Below are positions 18,801 to 26,451 of a stretch of 64,000 bases of DNA, in pieces (the stretch's first letter is position 1; every line of letters begins with the position of its first letter). The stretch is from Gracilimonas sp964505215 (GTDB lineage: Bacteria; Bacteroidota; Rhodothermia; Balneolales; Balneolaceae). The DNA is taken from assembly GCA_964505215.1 (NCBI GenBank), contig CAZDGU010000001.1, forward strand, positions 124,001 through 188,000, written 5' to 3'. The notes below the pieces were generated by a model that saw nothing but the letters and a program-made list of their open reading frames with translations, did no database searches and was not told the DNA's origin. A program made the position numbers and the translations under genes.

Positions 18801-20404
18801 ATACGCTTACGCTAACCGATGGTGAGTTGTTAGTTCCAAGCGACATTAATCTGATTGCAAGCACGCATTCGTACAGCTCCGGGAATCTTCGCTTTCAGCG
18901 GGCAATAACAGGCGTGCGCGGCTGGCGGATGCTTTCCTCACCGGTACTTTCTTCCTTTGGTGATTTTCTGGACGGCACCCTCACGCAAGGCTATGCCGGG
19001 GCAACCTACAGCACCGGCTCCAATCCCGGAGATACCCTTCAGCCCAACGTAATGTGGTATCTTGAAAACTTTCATACCAATAAAGAAGGCTTACCCGCCA
19101 CCGATAACGACCGCCTGCGAGCTCCGGGCAACGCAACCGATCAGGTAGTTTCGGGCCGGGGATATTGGGTGTACTTTTTTGGTGATATTTCTGCCGATCC
19201 GCTCTATAACAATCCCCTCCCCGATACTTTAGATGTAACCGGAAGGGAATTTGGAGCCGGAGCATCCGAAGTTGATTTTGGCGTTACCTATACGCCATCG
19301 GCCGACTCAGGCTGGAATTTTGTAGGGAATCCATACGGAGCAGCTATAAACTGGAGTAACGCTTCTAAATGGACCAAAACCAATATTGAATCTACTATTT
19401 ATATTTGGGACCCGGCTGCCAACAGCGGCAATGGAGAGTATTTAACCTGGAATGGACAAACCGGCTCGCTTGGCAGCGGAATCATTCCTCCATTTCAAGG
19501 TTTTTGGATAAAAGCGAACGCACCGGCTCCGGTATTGAAGGTGAAAAGCACGGCAAAAACAAGCGGTGGCAACTTCCTTCGAAAAGGAATAAAAGGACAG
19601 AATAGCGACAGTGACGAAGCCGAAGATTCAGCTTATCCTGTACTCGAAATCAGAGCAGAAGGAAACAACCTCAGCAAAACCACGCATGTAATGCTAAGCA
19701 GTGGCGCAAAATTTGGAAGAGACGAGAAAGATGCACTTCGCCTTTTACCCTTTTCAACCTCGCATATTGAGCTATACTCCACCTTAAGCAATGGAACAGA
19801 ACTGGCTATCAATAATCTGCCGCGTTTATTTGAGCACCGCCAAAATATTCCACTTCACTTTCAGGCCTTTAAGGATGGAAATACCGCCTCGGGAAGCTAT
19901 ACACTGAGTATTCCCGGCATGCGCAGTATTCCGGAAGACTGGCTCATCATTTTAATAGACCATAAAACCGGAGAGCACATTAATTTTAGAGAACAAAACA
20001 GTTATACGTTTTCGTACAGCTCTAAAGCTAAGTTATTTAAAGCACAGCCCACGCAAGGTTCTCCCGCTAAAAAGAAAAGCAAAAAGAAAGCACGATTTAC
20101 CTTACGTATTACCACTGCCGATATTGAGGCGGCCATTCCGGAAGACTTCTACATCTATCAAAACTATCCAAATCCATTTAATCCTGCTACAACCATACCC
20201 TTTGGCTTAACCGAAGAAACGGACGTACGGCTTGAAGTTTTTGATATTCTGGGACGTAAAGTGCAAACCTTAATTTCCGGAAAACTGCCGGCCGGAACGC
20301 ATACCGTGAAATTTAACGCAGCTTCTTTAGCAAGTGGTATTTATTTGTACCGAATTATTACTGACCGGAAAGTTAAAACCCGCAAAATGGTACTCATTAA
20401 ATAA
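12821..20404 (+). CDS. Giant multidomain surface protein with T9SS sorting tail (cargo 3)
   Basis: A 2527-aa protein read from a TTG at 12821, chosen because it gives a full signal peptide ending FGQ. Parts in order, by eye: DUF2341-like domain (about 35-120), LamG/concanavalin-like lectin fold (about 145-340), four cadherin-like repeats of about 125 residues (about 348-478, 750-875, 880-1010, 1015-1145; pattern GITGSWN...LTGTA...Y), two more lectin-like domains (about 485-745 and 1148-1388), three Ig/Big-1-like domains (about 1538-1842), a repeat segment, the module shared with cargos 1 and 2 (about 2030-2247), and a T9SS type A tail (about 2445-2527). The lectin and Ig composition fits an adhesin binding carbohydrate or particles. 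It follows the two smaller paralogues and is probably the largest exported adhesin of the locus (inference). Confidence 0.86.
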   Translation: MKIRHTLYIAIGSFFAFSLIAEMAFGQVPGYNNRKKFKVNSSWVQGASAHSNFPVLVNLTDTDFRSTGNGSGVESPNGYDIVFTSADGTTALDHDLEAYNAATGEIIFWVRFPSLSASSDTEFFIYYGNASQTVDQSVASTWDTNYQMVLHMDDLADATSKSNNGTNHGTSSTTGVIGNARSFAANNNDYISVADNPTLDLTTDITISFWVNANNFGSTPDLVTKGTYTQAYSSWIRGNGTLRLSTNGNTITSSSSISSGSQTYITFTKNTSGRAIYINGSPSGSDNNTTNFNTNNNPLYISTNGYPINGMVDEVRISNIARSANWVATEYNNQNNPSAFITEIADPPSLSTIESLPQSFFSGGSPVFITSSLTVSHPSITNLQSATVEVTGNYINTEDVLAFTNQNGITGSWNSGTGILSLSGTATLAQYEAVLQSVTYNNTNSSNPNQSTRTVSFTVNDGSDNSNSVSRTINIITAYSDLSTDIQNPVFHFDAQDVNGDLNLGNQPADGSLVATWGDRSDNALGSGPDLSATNASASDQPIFNSMYFGERGGILWDGTNDNLNLPTNAILNNGTFNQKSFGIVFRTGSSVDGLQIVYEQGNNEYGYQISIKDGNAYAYTYSYFWGFFPIDNSTINLGSVEPNESYIVIATHDATSGSGANQTWKASINGGAVQTTTGVGAREAHASAPVIGAENSTRDPVTFANNPSGTNNFSGYIGEFASWNTSFSESEILSVYNYLCDKWCNEPPVLAAIEQTDLDFTEGGSPTSVTSSITVSDTDNTTIDSAKVYISANFQSSEDVLDFTAVGNITGSYSSTTGLLLLTGTDSKANYQTALRSVTYQNTNAVNPSTALRTVSFEVYDWDDVSSSISRNVNVIGINSSPTLSGITGGVLTYNEGSGPVNGSAAFNVSITDVDDVNMEGAEIEITNNYTLGEDVLGFVSQNGISGSWNSITAVLTLTGTASIASYEAALEAVTYENISADPVELTRTISFTVNDGDNNSNTQSRDLQVVATNSKPVLSNIETSRLTYQNAPIQITQTLEVSDPDDTQLDSAWVSITQNFKTSEDSLLFTDIFGISGTYNTGTGKLRLTGTASLNDYQSALRTVLYDNYATIPTGPEREISFTAFDGQLASDASTRLIEVNAVEAINGLEVWLRADAGVVTSGSQVVSWEDQSGNNNHFAGMTGAGTRPTAVSSSSSLNNKPSVNFAGNGDFFEDADGENYINGSSEFTIFLVHKSNQTNTDRGLFIAETPAGEDKTLTIRYDASGANNNGSFTNVVKTGILSNSPANQLESFSDIQTTKGQIISYQWQSGNTYDIFIDGILNNPSAAGPPPTGTISGAGTAIVGKGGKDHPNGTNQSWDGEIAEFIYYGRLLTQPEREKVEDYLSEKYSLSIRKITPASGGEQISADNANATYTALTGPIIKEGFAGELSSGGTIVLEAPSGFEWNTGAAPSVSTSSVYGGSTTLAASFTGITATQATFTVNTASGSNPGQVEISGLQVRPTTGILPNSGNITNSGTTALGASTNYGSLAMVAGAADSLIIAQQPSASNVNTSISPAIRVQLADQYGNHVMQSATSVSMSLSTGTGTLSGTNPVSTNSLGIADFSDLQIDATGTKKLTASSTGLKSTESAAFNIVNAGVLTGFTVERVPSGNISPKLAGQDFNIKITAVDGSGTAVTTFSGSVVLTSSCSMGKGQGTTANFSSGELSSLTVNVTSIGNCTLTATNSAGSESGTSNAFSVSPGVISEAASVITASPTVILNDGSSTSTITLQAKDAYGNNITTGGETVVFSTNHGSVGSVTDNVNGAYTATLTSSTAEVVATVTGTINGNAVTDNASVEFANFSHIWESQLGSVSDATNWYDPDNWNVNSVPSSSSVILVPASPAVGNEFPVVNQPNTVVSALSLEANASLTVSGSTNFTVSGDVTGDGNILGSNNDVLSVGGNLDIQGVSLGTVIFNGSSDQELISPNSFGNIEIDNPGTVSISADLTITNTLTLTDGELLVPSDINLIASTHSYSSGNLRFQRAITGVRGWRMLSSPVLSSFGDFLDGTLTQGYAGATYSTGSNPGDTLQPNVMWYLENFHTNKEGLPATDNDRLRAPGNATDQVVSGRGYWVYFFGDISADPLYNNPLPDTLDVTGREFGAGASEVDFGVTYTPSADSGWNFVGNPYGAAINWSNASKWTKTNIESTIYIWDPAANSGNGEYLTWNGQTGSLGSGIIPPFQGFWIKANAPAPVLKVKSTAKTSGGNFLRKGIKGQNSDSDEAEDSAYPVLEIRAEGNNLSKTTHVMLSSGAKFGRDEKDALRLLPFSTSHIELYSTLSNGTELAINNLPRLFEHRQNIPLHFQAFKDGNTASGSYTLSIPGMRSIPEDWLIILIDHKTGEHINFREQNSYTFSYSSKAKLFKAQPTQGSPAKKKSKKKARFTLRITTADIEAAIPEDFYIYQNYPNPFNPATTIPFGLTEETDVRLEVFDILGRKVQTLISGKLPAGTHTVKFNAASLASGIYLYRIITDRKVKTRKMVLIK

Positions 20405-20638
20405 TTACAACATTCTTGATTTAGCCTTTAAAATAAGTACATTACGTTATAACAGAATCCAATGCATGCTTTGGCTTGCTGTTAAATGACCGGCAGACCA
20501 ATTGCGTGAAGTCATAAGCAATTAATTATAAACAGGTTGAGAAGATTGTATATAAAGCCGGTAAAATTAATTGCACTTATTTTGTAACAAATAGCAGGTG
20601 AGCGAGTCTTTTAGTTACCTGAGAACAAAATTACCATT

Positions 20639-21055
20639 ATGAATGATGTATCTGACATAATTTTTTTAAGTGCAGCCATGGTGGTTTTCTCAATGCTAAC
20701 CATGAACACGGCCCGAAGCTTTCAGGCAACATCTAACACAGCCATACAATCCAATTTAGAATATCGGGCAATTGGTGTGGCTCAAAGTGAAATTGATGCG
20801 ATAAGATGGGCAGATGAAAAGCTTGTTAATCCGGCCAGCAGCGATTATTTATACAGCAATAATCCCATCACCCAAACGGTTACCTACGGATTTAATGACG
20901 AATTTCAGGAAGTGTACACCATAACCAGAAGCTCAACGCTTATTGAGGACTCATATAAGCAGCGGCGTTATAAAATCACTATACATGTTGCTTCGGATGA
21001 GGCCGCATCCCCTGCAGCTTTGGAAATGGAATTCATTAAAACTTTTGCTAAATAA
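20639..21055 (+). CDS. Pilin-like membrane-anchored protein A
   Basis: A 138-aa protein with one hydrophobic helix near the N-terminus (about residues 6-22, DIIFLSAAMVVFSML) followed by a polar domain of about 110 residues, the shape of a minor pseudopilin. The usual prepilin peptidase site (G followed by FTLIE) is absent, so if it is pilin-derived it is not processed in the standard way. It starts a run of four plus-strand genes with 10-20 base gaps. The start is the ATG at 20639. I do not recognise a named family; the structural resemblance is my reading of the layout only. Confidence 0.6.
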   Translation: MNDVSDIIFLSAAMVVFSMLTMNTARSFQATSNTAIQSNLEYRAIGVAQSEIDAIRWADEKLVNPASSDYLYSNNPITQTVTYGFNDEFQEVYTITRSSTLIEDSYKQRRYKITIHVASDEAASPAALEMEFIKTFAK

Positions 21056-21066
21056 CCAGGTTTGTT

Positions 21067-21645
21067 ATGAATTTAGGCGTTGTTACAAGTTTTGTGATTG
21101 GCGGGTTGATGCTGCTTTCCATACTGGCATTTAACATAAATATGTCAAATTCTGCTCAGGAAACCACCCTCAATACCATCACCCAGCAAAAAATGAATGC
21201 CGTTGTGGATGTACTTTCCTACGATTTAAACCGCATTGGTTATAATAATAATGATGCAGTAACCTACATCAAGCCTATAGTAATTGGAAATGATGACAAA
21301 ATTGAGTTCAAAACGGCTGACGGCGACGTTATATGGGAAGCAAAAAAAACGGATAAGGTAACAAGCTCATCCAATCCCAACGATTATTACTTGTACAGAA
21401 AAGATGGCAGCGGCACCTCTAAATTTCCCGTAACGTATTTTGAGCTGATTTATCTTGATTCTAAAACGGGCCTTCCCATCGATGTAAATTCTCTTTCACT
21501 TCAGTCCGATATCAGTATTGAAGTGAAGTTAATTATTGAATCGGAGGAGCCCACTCGGTCTAATTTTTCTACCGGCATTGATCACTACCATCGAGCTGTT
21601 TGGCAGCGTACTTTTGTGCCAAACAACATTAATAAACCCTATTAA
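21067..21645 (+). CDS. Pilin-like membrane-anchored protein B
   Basis: A 192-aa protein with an N-terminal helix (about residues 5-24, VVTSFVIGGLMLLSILAFNI) and then a long helix-like polar stretch (QETTLNTITQQKMNAVVDVLS). This resembles PilW/GspJ-type minor pilins without the FTLIE processing site. The rest is beta-rich with no motif that I can name. It lies 11 bases after protein A and 15 bases before protein C, with a GGAGG ribosome site for the next gene, so the three are almost surely co-expressed. Assembly into one envelope complex with A and C is inferred. Confidence 0.6.
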   Translation: MNLGVVTSFVIGGLMLLSILAFNINMSNSAQETTLNTITQQKMNAVVDVLSYDLNRIGYNNNDAVTYIKPIVIGNDDKIEFKTADGDVIWEAKKTDKVTSSSNPNDYYLYRKDGSGTSKFPVTYFELIYLDSKTGLPIDVNSLSLQSDISIEVKLIIESEEPTRSNFSTGIDHYHRAVWQRTFVPNNINKPY

Positions 21646-21660
21646 CAAACGGAGGCAAAA

Positions 21661-23013
21661 ATGGGACGTGCCATGTTATTTTTAGTAAGCGGCCTGGTTA
21701 TTGTTTCGGGCATTATTCAAATGGCTAACAACAACCGCACTAAACTGCTGCCACAAGAAACAACCAAACACTTTTACGAGCAGCAAGCGCGCAATATCTC
21801 AATCAGCTTAGTTGATAATGCCATCCAAAATCTACTGTACGATATGCAGTGGACCGATTCAATTACCACCGATCATAACTATCCTGGCAAGGGCATATTA
21901 AAAATGTATGGAATGAACAGTTCCGAGCTTACAACCATCGATCATAGCGTGCAAAACTGGAATGAATATAAAGTGCTGTTTGTCAGTGAAGCTACTTATG
22001 GCGGCTACACCGTAGAAACAGAAGTACTTATGCAGCGCGACTCCTTTTCTAAATTCTCCTATTTCTCGGATGCTGAGAGAACGAGTGGTGGCACAGAAAT
22101 TTGGTTTGGCGGCAACGATGTTTTAACCGGTCCCATTCATACAAACGGAACGTTTAGAATGCGCGGATCGCCAACCTTTAATGGGTTAATAACCAGCCCC
22201 AATAATTGGATTGCTTACAACAGCAGTACTTCCCCTAATTTTAATGGCGGCTCTAACTTTAACATGACCAGAACCAGAGATCTTCCGGATTCAAAACAAA
22301 TTAAAGACCTAACCGATCGAGCTCAAGCAATTGGTTTGACTTTCAACTCAGATGCCTGGCTTGAGTTTTATGTGAATGAAAATGAAGGCCCGGACGGCAC
22401 CGGATATGTTAAAGAAATTGAGACTTCTTATAGCAACGATTATACCACTTGTAAAAACTACAATATGTATTATCCCTGTAGGTATCCAACCGGAAATGAA
22501 ACTTCATATAAGCTGTCCGATTATCAGGGAATCATCAGTATAGATGGGGAAGCTTATGTAAAAGGTACTCTAAAAGGAAAGGCAACCCTGCATTCTTCTC
22601 ATGAAATTAACGTTGTGGGAGACATCAACTATCACACCGATCCGGAAACTGATCCAAACTCAACCGATTTATTGGGCTTAGTTAGTGAAGGCGATGTTGT
22701 AGTATCCCGTTATGCAAACACCGATCATGGCTCTCTGGATGTAACCATCCATGCCTCTATAATGGCACTGGGCACCTCATTCAGAGTTGATGGGCATGAC
22801 ACAGGTTCCTACAGTGGAAAGGGAACGTTAAATATTTTAGGAGGAATCATTCAAAAAACCCGAGGCCCGGTAGGTTTGACCAACGGAAGAGGCTATGACA
22901 AAAATTATGTATATGACACCCGCCTGCTCAGCGAAGTACCTCCCGAATTCCCACGCGAAAGTATTTTCACCATCGTGTACTGGAAAGACAAGCCCGCAAA
23001 AAAAGCAAGTTAA
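21661..23013 (+). CDS. Membrane-anchored PilX/DUF4900-like protein C
   Basis: A 450-aa protein with an N-terminal hydrophobic segment (about residues 3-20) and a large external region. The part around GPIHTNGTFRMRGSPTFNG resembles the DUF4900 proteins found near pilus genes in related phyla, which share the phrase of a 'GP-H-NG' turn followed by beta repeats (family recalled, not searched). An AACGGAGG ribosome-binding site precedes the ATG, clearer than at most genes here. It is the third of three successive genes with pilin-like N-termini. Two cysteines (TTCKNYNMYYPC) could form a disulfide. Function unknown; possibly a tip or stalk component. Confidence 0.62.
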   Translation: MGRAMLFLVSGLVIVSGIIQMANNNRTKLLPQETTKHFYEQQARNISISLVDNAIQNLLYDMQWTDSITTDHNYPGKGILKMYGMNSSELTTIDHSVQNWNEYKVLFVSEATYGGYTVETEVLMQRDSFSKFSYFSDAERTSGGTEIWFGGNDVLTGPIHTNGTFRMRGSPTFNGLITSPNNWIAYNSSTSPNFNGGSNFNMTRTRDLPDSKQIKDLTDRAQAIGLTFNSDAWLEFYVNENEGPDGTGYVKEIETSYSNDYTTCKNYNMYYPCRYPTGNETSYKLSDYQGIISIDGEAYVKGTLKGKATLHSSHEINVVGDINYHTDPETDPNSTDLLGLVSEGDVVVSRYANTDHGSLDVTIHASIMALGTSFRVDGHDTGSYSGKGTLNILGGIIQKTRGPVGLTNGRGYDKNYVYDTRLLSEVPPEFPRESIFTIVYWKDKPAKKAS

Positions 23014-23031
23014 ACAGTTCATAAAGCAAGC

Positions 23032-23430
23032 ATGAATACGTTGAATAAAATTATAACTTTAAGTCTTTTTGCTCTTTTTCTGATTCCTTTAAGCGGAATC
23101 GCTCAAACTAAAGTAACCTTTAATCTAAACCTGACCTCGCAAATGGAAGACAGCACCTTTGTGCCGGGCAGAGATCTAGTTCGTGTTACCGGAAACCAAT
23201 TCCCGTTAGGGTCCAATCGCTTTGCCAACATGAGAGCCACGGCCGACAATGACAGCCTGTTTACTGTAGAAGTCAGTTTTTCGCGCCGCCTAAATGGCCA
23301 ACAGCTGAATTACAACTTTGAAGTTGTTACCCCAAAGAAAACGCTCACAGAAAGCACTGCCCGGATTTTAGTACTTCGGGGTGAACCGATTGAAACTCCC
23401 ATTCTTTACTTTGATGCCTTTGCCATATAG
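23032..23430 (+). CDS. Small secreted beta-sandwich protein
   Basis: A 132-aa protein with a clear signal peptide (residues 1-25, ending GIAQ). The mature part begins KVTFNLNLTSQMEDSTF and continues DLVRVTGNQFPLG. This resembles starch-binding-type (CBM20/48-like) Ig folds that begin VTFxVNM and are often attached to secreted proteins. No catalytic residues are evident. It follows the three pilin-like genes after 18 bases and is the last gene before a 759-base repeat region. I infer an accessory surface or periplasmic role; the family assignment is tentative. Confidence 0.55.
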   Translation: MNTLNKIITLSLFALFLIPLSGIAQTKVTFNLNLTSQMEDSTFVPGRDLVRVTGNQFPLGSNRFANMRATADNDSLFTVEVSFSRRLNGQQLNYNFEVVTPKKTLTESTARILVLRGEPIETPILYFDAFAI

Positions 23431-23449
23431 TTGGTTCTAATTTTTTACC

Positions 23450-23565
23450 TCCTCGCAAAGCTCCGAGGTTTCTTCTGCGAGGAGTGATATTCTTTGGGCT
23501 GCAAAAGCCAAAGAATACACGACGCGGCAGTCTCGTGAATGGGCTTGGGATATTAAACAACGCCC
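23450..23565 (+). repeat. Intergenic repeat R1, truncated copy B
   Basis: This copy starts at the CCTCGCA hairpin and runs to a terminal CAACGCCC (23558-23565). It shares CTTTGGGCTGCAAAAGCCAAAG and GACGCGGCAGTCTCG with the other copies. It is joined to copy C by a short linker whose flanks, CAACGCCC and GGGCGTTG, are complementary. Confidence 0.75.
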
Positions 23566-23587
23566 GGGTATGAAATGAAAAAACCAT

Positions 23588-23765
23588 GGGCGTTGATGAA
23601 GTGAGTTGCCGTACTTCCCGAGATTGCTTCGGCGATTAAATTGCCGGGCAGAGTTATACAAAGCAGCGCCTCGCAAAGGGTTTCTTCTGCGAGGAGTGTC
23701 ATTCTTTAGGCTGCACAGCCAAAGAATGCACGACGCGGCAGTCTCGTAAATGGGCTTGGGCTGTC
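23588..23765 (+). repeat. Intergenic repeat R1, copy C
   Basis: It begins GGGCGTTGATGAAG, then CCCGAGATTGCTTCGGCG, the CCTCGCA/TGCGAGG hairpin, the CTTTAGGCT/AGCCAAAG hairpin and GCAGTCTCG. The closing CAACGCCC seen in copies B and E is not preserved. Confidence 0.75.
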
Positions 23766-24114
23766 CGAATACATTTTGAAGTGGCCTGACGATTATTAAC
23801 GGCAGCCAAGCATTTTGGGTGTTAATTACAACTTTGCCCTACTCAATCGTCAGACGGACGGGAAGCCGTCAGACGAAATACAAGTTTTGTACTGTGATGC
23901 TCAGGATGGGTTTTGGACATTAATAAAGAAAATCCTGTTAACAAATAACTAATCCACGGAAACCATTCCATCACCCGGCTCTCAGAATTAAGACAAAGCT
24001 TACCTACTCAAACTGAGCCGAATGATGGAGTTACCCTAAACCCCCAATAACAATTAACCATTTCCCAATAACCATCAATAACCAACCACGCCCTTCTCAT
24101 TAAAATATATTAAC

Positions 24115-24130
24115 TGGTAATCCATCTGCA
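24115..24130 (+). promoter_or_regulatory. Possible sigma-54 promoter (weak)
   Basis: TGGTAATCCATCTGCA has the GG and GC pairs of a -24/-12 promoter at exactly 10 bases apart, and matches TGG and TGCA of the consensus, but not CACG. It is 60 bases upstream of the ATG at 24190. rpoN is encoded at 37009-38520. One weak match by eye has little weight alone. Confidence 0.2.
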
Positions 24131-24189
24131 TAAGCGAGAACTTTAAGGGTAAGATAAAAGCCTCAGCCCCTTAATCATTTAGTTCACTT

Positions 24190-24690
24190 ATGCGGTATTT
24201 TTTGTTAGCAAGCATATTAGTTATCACTTCGGTTGTAAACCTGCAGGCTCAGGATAGTGACAAAATATCTGCCCAAATAAATGTCAGTGCTGAAGTCATA
24301 CAATCTATTGAGCTTATCACCGTAAACACCATGCAGTTCGGGAATTTACAACCCGGCCAAAAAGAGATTTATGTGAACCCCGTTAACAACCTGAACGCAG
24401 GTTTTATGATTGCCATTGGTACCCCGGAAGCCGAATTCCGCCTCAACTATTTGCCCGAACGCATTCTTTCACAAATTGATGGCAACGCTTCCCTGACTTT
24501 TGAATACGAAATATCCGGCAATACCGAAGATGATCAGGCTACTTCCGAATTGCTGGAACTTGACAATCGAAATATTCGGTTTAACAGCGAAGGACGATTT
24601 TACATTTGGGTAGGCGGCCGCGTGAATCTTGAAAACGCCGCTCCCGGTAATTATGAAGGCGATTTCACTATTGAAATAGATTATATATAA
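24190..24690 (+). CDS. Secreted DUF4402-like pilus subunit 1
   Basis: A 166-aa protein with a signal peptide (residues 1-20, ending LQAQ). The mature domain has the DUF4402 pattern: an N-terminal strand (ISAQINVSAEV), then TMQFGNL near residue 55, and a C-terminal strand after a PGNYEGDF turn (EIDYI). DUF4402 domains occur in presumed fimbrial subunits (family recollection). It is the first of three coupled genes; its stop codon overlaps the next ATG (TAATG). Together with the chaperone and usher genes downstream this suggests a subunit assembled by donor strand exchange. No cysteine pair and no lectin motif were seen. Confidence 0.72.
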   Translation: MRYFLLASILVITSVVNLQAQDSDKISAQINVSAEVIQSIELITVNTMQFGNLQPGQKEIYVNPVNNLNAGFMIAIGTPEAEFRLNYLPERILSQIDGNASLTFEYEISGNTEDDQATSELLELDNRNIRFNSEGRFYIWVGGRVNLENAAPGNYEGDFTIEIDYI

Positions 24691-25340
24691 TGACTGCATT
24701 TCACAAAATAGCTCATTCTAAAATCGTTGCTGTTTATCAGATACGCAGGTACGGATTGTCTGCTTTTTTGGGACTGATGATTATACTTTTTAATGTAAAC
24801 AGCGCACACGCCCAAGAAATTGACTTTGGAGACTTCAGCAGCAAATATGCCGTCAGTATTACAGAGCTGAATCCCGCCGAAGATTTAGAATTTGGCATGG
24901 TTATCCAGAATGAAGGCCTCAAACAAATAGACCTCTTAAACGCCAAAGTACTGATGATTGAAGGCGTAAAATACTTAGATGTAATTGTGGATGTAACAGC
25001 CGACAATTACCTGTTTTTAGGAAATGACATCAGCTGCAACGGCACCAACACCAATTGCATTCCCTTTACCCTTCAGGCCGCTTACGCCAACCGTGGAAAC
25101 AATAACACCAATCAGGCCGTGCTTATGCAGGTAGCTTCTAATGTAGCCACTGCGCAATTCCCCATATTAGCTCGTGGAAATCAGCCGCCCGGCCCGCCAC
25201 CCACTCCCGTTTATGAAGGCTACAACCCGGCCTTATATAACGAAACGGCATTTCTCTATATATACGGAGCATTAAACGTAGGCAATCAGGATGCCGGCAG
25301 CTATTCGGGCGAAATTACCATTACTGTGAACTATGACTGA
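24690..25340 (+). CDS. Secreted DUF4402-like pilus subunit 2
   Basis: A 216-aa protein with an unusually long positively charged N-region before the hydrophobic core of the signal peptide (cleavage near AHAQ, residue 42). A shorter start at the Met about 30 residues in would give a standard signal, so the start is uncertain. The mature part has the EDLEFGMV motif, a Cys pair (SCNGTNTNC) likely to form a disulfide, a proline-rich loop (GNQPPGPPPTPV) and a closing SYSGEITITVNYD strand. The ATG overlaps the upstream stop by one base, and its own end overlaps the next gene by 8 bases, so all three subunits are made together. The proline-rich insertion could make it a tip or adaptor subunit (inference). 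Confidence 0.7.
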   Translation: MTAFHKIAHSKIVAVYQIRRYGLSAFLGLMIILFNVNSAHAQEIDFGDFSSKYAVSITELNPAEDLEFGMVIQNEGLKQIDLLNAKVLMIEGVKYLDVIVDVTADNYLFLGNDISCNGTNTNCIPFTLQAAYANRGNNNTNQAVLMQVASNVATAQFPILARGNQPPGPPPTPVYEGYNPALYNETAFLYIYGALNVGNQDAGSYSGEITITVNYD

Positions 25341-25866
25341 CAAGGGCCTTCATATTGCTGTTGTGCTCACCTTTTGTGTCCTTGCTTTTGTTACACCGGT
25401 GCAGGCACAATTTATAAACCTGCAACTTCGGGTTGAGCCGGAACTGAGTGCCACGGTAGAGCAAAACTTAGATTTTGGTACGCAAGTAACCAATTCCGGT
25501 ATAACTCAAATTCGGCTGGGTGATGTAAACATGGGCGTATTCAGCATCCGGGCCATACGCACTCAAAATATTTATTTAAGCCTGCAATACCCTGAAGCCT
25601 TGGTAAATGAAAATGCTCCGTCAGTTGCACAAATTCCGATGCAATTAGAAATGGCGTATAATAACACCGGTACAAATAAGGTAGAAAACGCAAAAGTACT
25701 CCCCATAAGCGGAAGACTTATTTCAATTCATGAAAACACAGCTGCCGAAAGCGAAAAAGACATCTGGAAAGAAATGTACATCTACGTTTATGGCGCCATT
25801 GATGTAGGCAACATCCCCAACGGCATATACACCGCCGACATCATCCTAAGCGTAGATTACGATTGA
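25333..25866 (+). CDS. Secreted DUF4402-like pilus subunit 3
   Basis: A 177-aa protein with a signal peptide (about residues 1-25, ending VQAQ). It begins with NLQLRVEPELSATVEQNLDFG, carrying the L-x-FG motif of the DUF4402 group, and ends with GIYTADIILSVDYD. It overlaps the preceding gene by 8 bases in another frame, which suggests translational coupling. It closes the three-gene subunit operon; the next 1.5 kb are repeats. It is a likely minor subunit of the same fibre, but which position it takes cannot be told. Confidence 0.7.
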   Translation: MTDKGLHIAVVLTFCVLAFVTPVQAQFINLQLRVEPELSATVEQNLDFGTQVTNSGITQIRLGDVNMGVFSIRAIRTQNIYLSLQYPEALVNENAPSVAQIPMQLEMAYNNTGTNKVENAKVLPISGRLISIHENTAAESEKDIWKEMYIYVYGAIDVGNIPNGIYTADIILSVDYD

Positions 25867-25906
25867 ATTGGGATTGATTAATTGTTAATTGCCCTTCACA
25901 ACCCGT

Positions 25907-26168
25907 CATACCGCACCTACGGCGCGGGAACTGTTTAACTTTTTTGGTTTTACAAACATACTGCTCTGATGGAGCAGTGCCCGTCCCATCGGGACGGTAT
26001 GTTTGTATAAAACTACATAGTTGGCCCCACAACCCTGCCCCGGTGGGGCAGTACCGAACCGAGCACAGACCGCATTATTGTAGTTTTGTTGAGAACTATT
26101 TTTTACTAATCCTGCACATCCGCAAAATCCCGGCCAATCCCGGTTCAAAACCATGCACTCCCCACCAC
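25907..26168 (+). repeat. Intergenic repeat R2, copy a
   Basis: About 260 bases that recur nearly base for base at 26916-27173 and, reversed and shorter, at 48481-48680. Internal palindromes include CTGCTC/GAGCAG, CCGTCCC/GGGACGG and CTGCCCC/GGGGCAG. The tail CCGGCCAATCCCGGTTC also occurs near 41310, 41710 and 48490. Confidence 0.85.
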
Positions 26169-26227
26169 CCGTCATTCCGCACGCAGTGAATACGAAGCGC
26201 CATCGAGCAGCGCACTTGCTACGGCAA

Positions 26228-26412
26228 GCGTTGATGTGGTTAGCTGCCATATTTCCCGAGATTGCTTCGGCGATTTATTTAACGGGCATGTTTTCCAGAG
26301 CAGCGCCTCGCAAAAGTCTTCTTCTGCGAGGAGTAGTATTCTTTGGGCTGCACAGCCAAAGAATGCACGACGCGGCAGTCTCGTGAATGTGTTTGGGATG
26401 TTGGGCAGCGGC
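26228..26412 (+). repeat. Intergenic repeat R1, copy D
   Basis: A complete unit by its stems: CCCGAGATTGCTTCGGCG, CCTCGCA/TGCGAGG, CTTTGGGCTGCACAGCCAAAG and GCAGTCTCGTGAATG. The outer GGGCGTTG has decayed to AGCGTTG. Confidence 0.78.
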
Positions 26413-26451
26413 TGTTTCATCCACATGAAGACAATTTTGCCCTTGGCACCG

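Larger units (their letters stand above)
23431..24189. other. Intergenic repeat region before the pilus operon
   Basis: This 759-base gap holds two R1 copies in tandem (23450-23565 and 23588-23765), an R3 fragment with paired GTCAGACGG and CCGTCAGACG (about 23850-23880), and about 300 AT-rich bases without repeats that I recognise. A weak sigma-54-like site lies at 24115-24130. No gene is supported. Confidence 0.6.

Noticed and set aside
23450..23765. CRISPR array in the tandem R1 copies
   Set aside because: Units are about 180 bases, imperfect and palindromic, only two in a row, with no short spacer pattern and no cas genes.
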